From: Bradyrhizobium centrolobii
GTDB lineage: Bacteria; Pseudomonadota; Alphaproteobacteria; Rhizobiales; Xanthobacteraceae
Length of the DNA: 64,000 bases
Direction: 5' to 3'
NCBI RefSeq assembly: GCF_001641635.1
Contig: NZ_LUUB01000045.1
Span: forward strand, 62,001 to 126,000
Both the position numbers and the translations under genes were made by a program. The first letter of the stretch is position 1; every line of letters starts with the position of its first letter. Under the pieces are notes generated by a model, which saw nothing but the letters and a program-made list of their open reading frames with translations, had not been told where the DNA came from and searched no databases. Shown here piece by piece: positions 57,294 to 64,000 of the stretch.

Positions 57294-58432
57294 TGCGGCA
57301 CCCCGGAAATCGTAGGACGCACCGGGCTCGTCGGCTGATCCGGGGCGTCGATCACTGAGATGCCAGAGTCGATCAAGCTTCCGACCGGGCTTTGATGCAA
57401 GTAAGCGGAGATGGCTACGCGCGATTTGAAATCTTGCCGAATATTCGATTTGATCAGCGCCAGGTACGACGGCACCGCCCCCCAGTATTGCCAGGCCGCA
57501 AGATCCTCCGCGACGAAGCCGGCAAGCTCCCTGTGCTCCTGGATGAACAGGCCATAGGACCTGATCACCCGCTCGCGCGGGATTGCGCCATTCGCGTTCC
57601 CGAGCACGCTGAGCGCCAGGAGCGCGGCCTCCAGCTCCCGCGTAGAGCGCAGGCGATCACCCATGTACTTCGCGTCGACCCATGCCATGTGCGATGGCCC
57701 GCGCAGTTGCAGATCAGCGGCGATCATCGAGGCCAGATTCGTGGCGTCGCGCGCCATCCACAGCGCCTCCAGTCGCAGCTCAAGGGCCGCGGCATCGCTT
57801 GCGTCGCCCGCAATTCCGAGCAGCAGCAGGTACAGAGGTTGCCTTGCCGTGAGCTGCGGATCGGCCACCCAGCGCCGGATCGCAGGCGCGTCGAGGCGCG
57901 GTTTCGCTGCCAGCAGCGCGGCGTAGGGCGCGGCCGCAAGCTCGCCGTACGCTATCTCGGCGACCAGCGGCTCGCGATGCTCGAGGTACGGGAGCGTCAG
58001 CGCGAGTTGGGCTTGCCACTCGTCTGTATTCATGTCGACCGGTCGCTTTCCGGCGGCGATCTGGCGAAGCCAGCTCGCATGCTCAATGCCAACCGCGCCG
58101 AGGCCGACCCACATCGACCACGCTTCGTCGCGAACGATGAGCAACGTGGCACTCGAGTCCACGACGAAATCCAGCTCGACCTCCTCCGGCGGGATGATCC
58201 CGCCCGCCGGTCCCTCGCCCTTGATCACGGCGACGACCTGGTAACCGCCATCCGCGGACGGCTGTGCCAGCACCGCGTTCGGCAAGTCGACGAGCTGCTG
58301 GGCGACCGACGACCGAAACGCCCCCAGGCAAAGCGGGCACGCAGTCGCCACCGAGGTCGCGCACAGGAACAGCGCGGCGAAAAACCACCACGTCATCGCC
58401 CGCTTTCCACGTCTTTGCGGCAGCTCGCGCAT
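57290..58432 (-). CDS. Periplasmic protein with N-terminal CxxC
   Basis: A 380-residue protein; start 58432 overlaps the DUF3604 stop (TAATG). Signal peptide WFFAALFLCATSVATA, followed at once by CPLCLGAF. The rest is helical, Ala/Leu-rich and HEAT-like (LRLEALWMARDATNLASMIA). It may bind a metal or haem at the CxxC or be redox-active. No family recognised. Middle gene of the operon. Confidence 0.75.
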   Translation of the reverse strand: MRELPQRRGKRAMTWWFFAALFLCATSVATACPLCLGAFRSSVAQQLVDLPNAVLAQPSADGGYQVVAVIKGEGPAGGIIPPEEVELDFVVDSSATLLIVRDEAWSMWVGLGAVGIEHASWLRQIAAGKRPVDMNTDEWQAQLALTLPYLEHREPLVAEIAYGELAAAPYAALLAAKPRLDAPAIRRWVADPQLTARQPLYLLLLGIAGDASDAAALELRLEALWMARDATNLASMIAADLQLRGPSHMAWVDAKYMGDRLRSTRELEAALLALSVLGNANGAIPRERVIRSYGLFIQEHRELAGFVAEDLAAWQYWGAVPSYLALIKSNIRQDFKSRVAISAYLHQSPVGSLIDSGISVIDAPDQPTSPVRPTISGVPQ

Positions 58433-61065
58433 TACTTGACGCTCTTCTCCGTGAACCACGACCTCACGTCGACCTCGACCTTCTCCTTTGCCTCGCTCGC
58501 CACCTTCTCGACGAACCGCTTGCGCAGCTCCTCGCGAAGCGCCTGGAATTTCTGCTCCTGCTCGCGATTGATCAGCGGCTTCAGCTTCTCATCGATCGAA
58601 TTGCCGATCTCCCGCACCCGCTCGACTTTACGAACTCCGCTCAAGGAGGCGTCCTTTTTCAACGCCTCCAACTGCTTGATCTCTTCCTTCAGGATCGGGA
58701 CGACCTGTTGCCGTTGCTGCTCGGTGAGCCCCAGGTTGGTCGAGAATCGGTTGATCACCTCGGTGAGCGGATTGATCGCGAACTTCGGGTCCGGAACGAT
58801 CTCGTAGTTGGCGTAGCCGAACTCGTTACTGCGCGCGGCGTAGGTGGTGTCGCCGAGCTTGTAGAATGTGAGTGCATACGGGTCTTGCGAGACGAAGGTG
58901 ATGAGCTTGCCGTCCTCGATCTTGTAAGGGCTGGTCGTGCCCTGGTAGCCGTCACGCTCGACATTGCCGTAACCGCTCGGCACGGGGGCATCCGTTCCGA
59001 TGCGGAACAGAGTCGTATGACCCTCGGCCGTGAAACTCTGCCAGAACTGCTCTCCCGTCACGTTGTTCCGCAGCCAGTGGGCCTTGCCGACGATGAGGGC
59101 ATTAAGCTGCGCGTCGGTCAGCGCAGCGGCACCCTTTTTCTTCAGGTCGGCTACGGTCGTGCCGGCCGGAGCGTTCTTGCGGGCCTCTGCCGACGGCGTG
59201 TACCAGATGGGCGAGGTCCAGGCGCGTTCCTGACCCGAGAGGGGCACCACATCAGGCGGGGGCAGTCCGGATTTCACCGCCTGGATGAGCGTCCAGCGCG
59301 GCGTCGGAATCTCCAGCACGCGCGCGTAGTAGAACGCGTGCAGGCTCGCATCGAACTCCGGATCGGTCCACACGCCCTTAAGCTCCACCGAGCCGACGCT
59401 GTTGGTGTAGGTCGCCTTTTCGATATCAACGGTGCTCTGGATCGCCGGTACTCGGCGCGTCCATTTGTCGGGCTGGCGGTCGCCGGACCAGGCGACGTCA
59501 TAAATCTTCTCGAAGCTCTGGCTGTTCTGCGTCCAGCCCTTGATGACCTGGATGCGGTCGAGGTTGGCCGAGGTCGGGTCCTTTACCGCCCACACGATGA
59601 ACGTCGGGGCCGTGCCCTTTCCGCCTGACGGCATGGGTCGCAGGTCAGCGCCCATCGGCACGCCGTCCGCGTAGGATTGCTTCACCCAGTCGCCGGCGTT
59701 CACGATGTCCTTGTTGAAGCCCCAGCCGCCGAAGAAGCGCACCTTGATGTGCGGGCCGCTGACGCCGAAGGTCTCCTTGCGGTACATCGCGTCCCAGAGC
59801 GAGGCGCGCGTGTTCTCCTCCGCCCACACACCGGTCAGCCCGCCGGGGTTTTCCAGGCGCACGTCCATGGTGCCGCCGATGAGCACGCCGGCGAAGCGCC
59901 GCTCGACCGAACCGTCGGCATCGGCGTGAAGGCCGAAGAAATTGTCCTGCCGGTACGGGCTGGCGCTATTGTGTGAATCGGACCCGCCTGCCATGCCGAG
60001 CTTGTACGGGTTGTAACCGCGCACATCCTGCATGGCGATGCCGTCCTTCAGCGCCTGGCGGGCGAAGCTGCCCGTGATGTGGTCGATGCGGCCGACGTTG
60101 GCCGGCTGGCCGAGGATGGCCTGAAACAATTCGTAGTTGGCGAACTCGTCGGTGGGCGAGAGCAGCGGGTGCGTCTCGGACTGCCCCTTGCCCTGCTTGA
60201 TCTCGATCAGGCGCTCGTTGCGGTCGCGTGCGGCTGCCCACGCGGCGTCGATCGGCCGCCCGGTGGTGTTGTCGGTGTCGAGCGGATACATCCAGCCGTC
60301 GCTCACATTGGCGTTGTGCGAGATGGCGAGCAGCTCGTTGCCTGCCTTGCGCTGCGCGTCCATCCAGTTCCACAAATCCGTGGGGCGCGAGGAATCGAGC
60401 GCGCTGAATGGATAGTCCGGTACCTTGTCGCAGGCCCGGAAGAAGACGTTCCGGTGCAGGTTGCGCTGGCCCGGCATCGACGTCCACTCGTACGAGCAGA
60501 ACGCGGTGAATTTGCCGGGATGATTGTTTTCGTCGGCGATCTTGACGTTTGACTTCCACACCGTGGAAGTGACCTTCGGATTCATGAACGCCTTCACCGG
60601 CGGGCCCGCGGCCAGCTTGAGGAGATAAGAGAAGACCTGGTTCTGCTCGGCCGAGCTGTTCGGATCCTTCATGATCATGGGCTGTGCTTCCGGCAGCTTG
60701 CTCACATACGATCCGGGAGTGTTGGCCTCCCTGGTCACGCCGACATACTCCGAGTGATCGGTCACGCCCATGAAATCGAGCGGCGTATCGATCTTGATAT
60801 CAAAGCCCAGCGGGTGCTTGATGGTCTGGCCCTGGGCGTATTTCAGGGCATCCTCGGGCCCGGTAAGGCGGTTGCCCATCACCCACGCATCGACCGACCA
60901 GCTGGTGTGAAGGTGCGTCTCGCCGAAATACGCGTTGCGCTCGGGATTCCGCTCCTGGGCGAGCGTAGGCAAAGAGACTGCGCCCAATACAGCAGCTGCC
61001 AAGATTGTCTTCGCGAGTTTGAGATTGACAGCTGTGGCCGCGAGTGCGTAGCGAGGTATCATCAT
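58432..61065 (-). CDS. DUF3604 family secreted PHP-like metalloprotein with Spy-like C-terminal extension
   Basis: An 877-residue protein; start 61065 gives signal peptide TILAAAVLGAVSLPTLA-QE. Metal-site motifs follow the PHP order: HLH at 51-53, TDH at 102-104, E193 (SYEWTS), H250 (AISHN), E288 and GSDSH at 361-365. Residues 765-877 are extra: a charged helical segment (LGLTEQQRQQVVPILKEEIK) of the LTxxQ/Spy chaperone type. First gene of an operon with CxxC, isomerase and HupE/UreJ genes; FixK-type box 63 bp upstream. Substrate unknown; a periplasmic phosphoesterase or amidohydrolase is the main guess. Confidence 0.85.
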   Translation of the reverse strand: MMIPRYALAATAVNLKLAKTILAAAVLGAVSLPTLAQERNPERNAYFGETHLHTSWSVDAWVMGNRLTGPEDALKYAQGQTIKHPLGFDIKIDTPLDFMGVTDHSEYVGVTREANTPGSYVSKLPEAQPMIMKDPNSSAEQNQVFSYLLKLAAGPPVKAFMNPKVTSTVWKSNVKIADENNHPGKFTAFCSYEWTSMPGQRNLHRNVFFRACDKVPDYPFSALDSSRPTDLWNWMDAQRKAGNELLAISHNANVSDGWMYPLDTDNTTGRPIDAAWAAARDRNERLIEIKQGKGQSETHPLLSPTDEFANYELFQAILGQPANVGRIDHITGSFARQALKDGIAMQDVRGYNPYKLGMAGGSDSHNSASPYRQDNFFGLHADADGSVERRFAGVLIGGTMDVRLENPGGLTGVWAEENTRASLWDAMYRKETFGVSGPHIKVRFFGGWGFNKDIVNAGDWVKQSYADGVPMGADLRPMPSGGKGTAPTFIVWAVKDPTSANLDRIQVIKGWTQNSQSFEKIYDVAWSGDRQPDKWTRRVPAIQSTVDIEKATYTNSVGSVELKGVWTDPEFDASLHAFYYARVLEIPTPRWTLIQAVKSGLPPPDVVPLSGQERAWTSPIWYTPSAEARKNAPAGTTVADLKKKGAAALTDAQLNALIVGKAHWLRNNVTGEQFWQSFTAEGHTTLFRIGTDAPVPSGYGNVERDGYQGTTSPYKIEDGKLITFVSQDPYALTFYKLGDTTYAARSNEFGYANYEIVPDPKFAINPLTEVINRFSTNLGLTEQQRQQVVPILKEEIKQLEALKKDASLSGVRKVERVREIGNSIDEKLKPLINREQEQKFQALREELRKRFVEKVASEAKEKVEVDVRSWFTEKSVK

Positions 61066-61127
61066 AATCGGCCCCTCCCACTGACAATCCGACAACTTAA
61101 GACTGTCCGCCGAGAGCGGAATTTGTT

Positions 61128-61141
61128 TTGATTTGAATCAA
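61128..61141 (-). promoter_or_regulatory. FixK-type box TTGATTTGAATCAA for the DUF3604 operon
   Basis: A perfect site, centred 70 bp upstream of the start at 61065. Confidence 0.75.
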
Positions 61142-61315
61142 GTGGCCTGTTGATTGTCGAAGCGGTAACTCTGGAATGAACTGCTGTGGGTCATCAACGC
61201 CCAAGCTCCGAGTGAGCATAATACGTTTGCTTTCAAGCAGAAAGCGACCGAACCTCGAGCCAAGCTGAGCCTGCCCGCCAAGCTGCGATTCAAACGTGAT
61301 CGAAGGGACGAAGCA

Positions 61316-61357
61316 TGCGCTACGAACTCACTGACCAAGAGTGGGCTGCATCGCTTT
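61316..61357 (+). mobile_element. IS5-family transposase scrap
   Basis: Fourteen codons, MRYELTDQEWAASL then stop. MRYELTDxEW is the usual N-terminus of IS5-group transposases. The rest is gone. The stretch 61142-61416 holds this and nothing else I can support. It marks the edge of the inserted DUF3604 module. Confidence 0.65.
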
Positions 61358-61416
61358 AACGCTGCCGATCAAGCCACGTAGGTTGACTCCTGGGGTGCGG
61401 TACCGCCGCCTCGCGC

Positions 61417-62205
61417 TCAATCGATGATGTGATAGCCGCCATCGATATAGAGCACGGTTCCGGTAATCAGCTTGGCACCATCAAGCGCCAGGAACGCGGT
61501 AGCATTGCCGACGTCGTCGATGCTGACGAGGCTCCGTGCCGGCGCTTTCGATTGCGCCTTGTCCATGAGCTCATCGAAGTCGGGGATGCCTGAGGCCGCG
61601 CGGGTCGCCAGCGGGCCAGGTGAAATCGCGTGCACGCGGATGCCCTTCGGGCCAAGCTCCGCGGCGATATAGCGGACCGACGCTTCCAGCGCCGCTTTCG
61701 CCACACCCATCACATTGTAGTTCTCCACCACCATCTGGCTGCCGTAATACGTCATGGTGAAGATCGCGCCGCCGTTCTTCATCAGTGGCTCGGCGAGATG
61801 GGCCATGTGCATGAACGACCAGCACGACACGTCCATGGTCTTGAGGAAACCATCGCGGTCGACATCGACGACGCGGCCGTGCAATGTTTCCTTGGGCGAA
61901 AACGCGATGGAATGAAGCAGGAAGTCGAGCTGCCCCCATTCCTTCGCAATGCGCTCGAACACCGCCTCGGTCTGGCCTTCGACCATCACGTCCATCGGCA
62001 TGAAGATCGGCGCTTCCAGCGCCTGCGCCAGCGGCTCGACATGTTTCTTGGCGCGATCGTTCAGATAGGTGACCGCAAGATCGGCCCCGAGCGCGCGAAA
62101 CGCCCGCGCACACCCCCAGGCGATCGACTGATCGTTGGCGATGCCGACGACCAGGCCTTTCTTGCCCTTGAGCGCCACCTTGCTGTCCGGAAATACGGGG
62201 ATCAT
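61417..62205 (-). CDS. fabI: Enoyl-[acyl-carrier-protein] reductase (NADH)
   Basis: A 262-residue SDR protein. Nucleotide motif [11 protein letters not shown] at 21-31; Y153, Y163 and K170 have the Y-x9-Y-x6-K spacing of Fab[13 protein letters not shown] is also typical. It catalyses the last reduction of fatty-acid elongation in the cytoplasm. It overlaps ackA by 4 bases. A second fabI-like copy is likely elsewhere, since this one sits in an acetate operon. Confidence 0.93.
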   Translation of the reverse strand: MIPVFPDSKVALKGKKGLVVGIANDQSIAWGCARAFRALGADLAVTYLNDRAKKHVEPLAQALEAPIFMPMDVMVEGQTEAVFERIAKEWGQLDFLLHSIAFSPKETLHGRVVDVDRDGFLKTMDVSCWSFMHMAHLAEPLMKNGGAIFTMTYYGSQMVVENYNVMGVAKAALEASVRYIAAELGPKGIRVHAISPGPLATRAASGIPDFDELMDKAQSKAPARSLVSIDDVGNATAFLALDGAKLITGTVLYIDGGYHIID

Positions 62206-63416
62206 GACACCCTCTCAGATCTTGTGTTGTGCGAGTGGCCGTCGATCAGCAGCGACAGCGTGTGTTGCGCGATCATCAATTCCTCGTCGGTCGGAACGAC
62301 ATAGACAGGAATGGGGCTACCGGGCCGCGAGATCAGCCGCGAATGGCGCGCATTCTCGGTCGCATCGAGCGCAACGCCAAGCCATCCGAGCTGTTCCGCG
62401 ACACGCGCCCGGATCGAGGCCGAGTTCTCGCCGATCCCGGCCGTGAAGACGAAGGCGTCGAGACCCTGCAAGGCCGCCGCCAGCATGCCGGCGCTGAGGC
62501 CGATCCGGTAGACGAAATAGTCGATTGCAAACCTTGCATGCGGATCCGCGCTCGCTTCCAGCTCCCGCATGTCGTTGCTGACGCCGGAAAGGCCCTTCAA
62601 TCCGCAATCGCGGTAGAGGAAATCCTGTACTTTCGCAGCCGGCATTCCCTTTTCGGAGATCAGATAGAGCACCACGCCCGGATCGATTTGCCCCGGACGC
62701 GTCCCCATCGGCAGGCCGTCGAGCGCGGTGAAGCCCATGGTGCTCTCAACGCTGCGCCCCTCCTTCAACGCGCACATCGAGGCTCCGCTGCCGAGATGGG
62801 CGACGATCACACGGCGCCTGGCGATATCGGGCGCGACGCTGGGCAAGGTCCTGGCGATGTACTCGTAGGACAGTCCGTGAAACCCGTAGCGTCGCACGCC
62901 CTCGGCATGAAGCTGCTGCGGAATGGCGTAGTGGTCGGCGACCGCGTCATGCGTGCGGTGGAAGGCGGTGTCGAAGCACGCCACCTGCGGCAGCGCCGGA
63001 AAGTTCGCCAGCAGCGAGCGGATCGGCGCGAGATTGTACGGCTGATGCAGCGGCGCCAGCGCGACGAAACGTTCGAGGCGGGACACGATGCCGTGGTCGA
63101 TCAGAACCGGCCGCGAATAGTCCGGACCGCCATGCACGACGCGGTGGCCGACCGCGATGGGCGTGACGCGAAGCTCGTCGCGCAACCAAGCCCCGGCAAC
63201 AGCCATTGCGGCTGGAACGTCCGGAACCGCTTCGATTGGATAGGCACGATCGGCAAGCGGATCGCCGGTCGCCCCGCTCGCCCGCAGGCGGGGCCGGCTC
63301 CCGATGCCGTCCATCTGTCCCTTGATCTGCCGGCGAAGCGTGCCCTCGCCTTCGACCGAATAGACCTGGAACTTGACGCTGGAGGAGCCGGCATTGATGA
63401 CGAGGATCGTGTCCAT
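62202..63416 (-). CDS. ackA: Acetate kinase
   Basis: A 404-residue protein. NAGSSSVKF at 8-16, HRVVHGG, and [13 protein letters not shown] with [20 protein letters not shown] are acetate/propionate kinase signatures. ATG 63416 is chosen; GTG 63425 would overlap the pta stop. With Pta it converts acetyl-CoA to acetate plus ATP, useful when oxygen is short. Confidence 0.95.
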   Translation of the reverse strand: MDTILVINAGSSSVKFQVYSVEGEGTLRRQIKGQMDGIGSRPRLRASGATGDPLADRAYPIEAVPDVPAAMAVAGAWLRDELRVTPIAVGHRVVHGGPDYSRPVLIDHGIVSRLERFVALAPLHQPYNLAPIRSLLANFPALPQVACFDTAFHRTHDAVADHYAIPQQLHAEGVRRYGFHGLSYEYIARTLPSVAPDIARRRVIVAHLGSGASMCALKEGRSVESTMGFTALDGLPMGTRPGQIDPGVVLYLISEKGMPAAKVQDFLYRDCGLKGLSGVSNDMRELEASADPHARFAIDYFVYRIGLSAGMLAAALQGLDAFVFTAGIGENSASIRARVAEQLGWLGVALDATENARHSRLISRPGSPIPVYVVPTDEELMIAQHTLSLLIDGHSHNTRSERVS

Positions 63417-63421
63417 GGCCG

Positions 63422-64000
63422 TCACGCTGCAACTGTCGGCGCCTTCTGACGCCGAGCGTGAGCGTAGAGTGCCGCAACCGCGCAGGACGCCATCCGCGCA
63501 CGCGGCGAATCCGCGCGCGACGTCAGGACGACCGGCACGCGGGCGCCGAGGACGATGCCGGCGCTGTCCGCCTTGGCAAAATAGGCGAGGTTCTTGGCCA
63601 GCATGTTGCCGGATTCGAGATCCGGCACGACCAGGATCTCGGCCCGGCCGGCGACCTCGGATTTGATGCCTTTGATCCGTGCGGCCTCCAAGTCGATGGC
63701 ATTGTCGAAAGCCAGGGGTCCGTCGAGCACACCGCCGGTGATCTGGCCGCGGTCGGCCATCTTGCAGAGGGCTGCGGCTTCGATCGTGGACGGAATCTTC
63801 GAGGTCACCGTCTCGACCGCCGACAGGATCGCCACCCGCGGCGTCTTGCCGAAGCCGGTCTGGTTATAGAGGTCGATGGCGTTCTGGATGATGTCGCGCT
63901 TGGCGTCGAGATCGGGGAAGATGTTTATGGCGGCATCCGTCACGAAAATGGTCTCGGTGTAGGCCGGCACGTCCATGACGAAGACATGGCTAATGCGCCG
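63422..64000 (-). CDS. pta: Phosphate acetyl/butyryltransferase, C-terminal part (cut by window end)
   Basis: At least 192 residues, still open at the window edge. [18 protein letters not shown] segment ([20 protein letters not shown]), [40 protein letters not shown] and VLVVPDL-like segment match the PTA_PTB family. In rhizobia it is often fused to an N-terminal MaoC domain; that part would lie beyond the window. Operon order pta-ackA-fabI. Confidence 0.9.
   Translation of the reverse strand, partial: RRISHVFVMDVPAYTETIFVTDAAINIFPDLDAKRDIIQNAIDLYNQTGFGKTPRVAILSAVETVTSKIPSTIEAAALCKMADRGQITGGVLDGPLAFDNAIDLEAARIKGIKSEVAGRAEILVVPDLESGNMLAKNLAYFAKADSAGIVLGARVPVVLTSRADSPRARMASCAVAALYAHARRQKAPTVAA

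Noticed and set aside
57392..58807. Plus-strand frame of 471 codons opposite the CxxC and DUF3604 genes
   Set aside because: It crosses two genes that overlap by TAATG on the other strand and has no recognisable domain.

Overview
The window is GC-rich alphaproteobacterial DNA. It most resembles Bradyrhizobium or a close relative (an inference from gene families, not a database match). The signs are a fused GH17/GT2 beta-glucan synthase, many FixK-type boxes (TTGAT-N4-ATCAA), a FixK-like regulator beside FixJ-type response regulators, IalB, DUF3300 and PPK2 proteins, and a swarm of very small paralogous proteins. It falls into four regions. (1) 1-2735: chromosomal backbone, with the 3' part of the glucan synthase gene and tRNA-Lys(UUU). 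(2) 2688-19240: an element integrated into the 3' end of the tRNA-Lys. It is bounded by a 59-bp direct repeat (attL 2688-2746, attR 19182-19240), and the tRNA's own terminator has been pushed to 19259-19284. It carries a tyrosine integrase, an excisionase-like HTH protein, a PC4-like protein, a Toprim primase-like protein, a RepA-like helicase, a dense 11-bp-phased iteron array, HTH and RHH regulators, a small-terminase-like protein, and a secreted beta-helix (pectate-lyase-like) protein. An AT-richer cargo patch holds a toxin/antitoxin-like pair plus a DUF6941-like protein. No capsid, portal, large terminase or tail-tube gene is visible, so it looks like a satellite or a strongly reduced prophage. 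(3) 19241-31400: a gene-poor accessory zone full of tiny genes, decayed paralogues and hairpins. It contains a degenerate third att copy (25664-25707) and a 90-bp block of fixed internal spacing that occurs three times in the window and once more in part. A FkbM methyltransferase with a SEC-C tail is also here. (4) 31450-64000: a microaerobic/anaerobic-type chromosomal cluster with eight FixK-type boxes. The operons encode DUF3300 and DUF2950 envelope proteins, a histidine kinase with an ABC-substrate-binding-like sensor, an HlyD-type adaptor with a small membrane partner, PPK2, a SulP transporter with a DUF1275 protein, an AspT-like exchanger with a secreted hydrolase and IalB, two response regulators, a FixK-like regulator, a K+ channel-like protein, a phasin, hydrolases, a two-subunit CoA-transferase with a MaoC hydratase, and fabI-ackA-pta. 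This fits low-oxygen overflow and storage metabolism (acetyl-P/acetate, CoA transfer, polyhydroxybutyrate granules, polyphosphate). Within region 4, 54655-61357 looks like an inserted module: a secreted PHP-like DUF3604 protein with a Spy-like C-terminal extension, a CxxC periplasmic protein, a parvulin-type isomerase, a HupE/UreJ-type metal permease and a small membrane protein. They form one overlapping operon with a FixK-type box in front, a terminator behind and an IS5 transposase scrap at its edge. This module, the satellite-like element with its iterons, and the dispersed 90-bp block are the items most worth following up.
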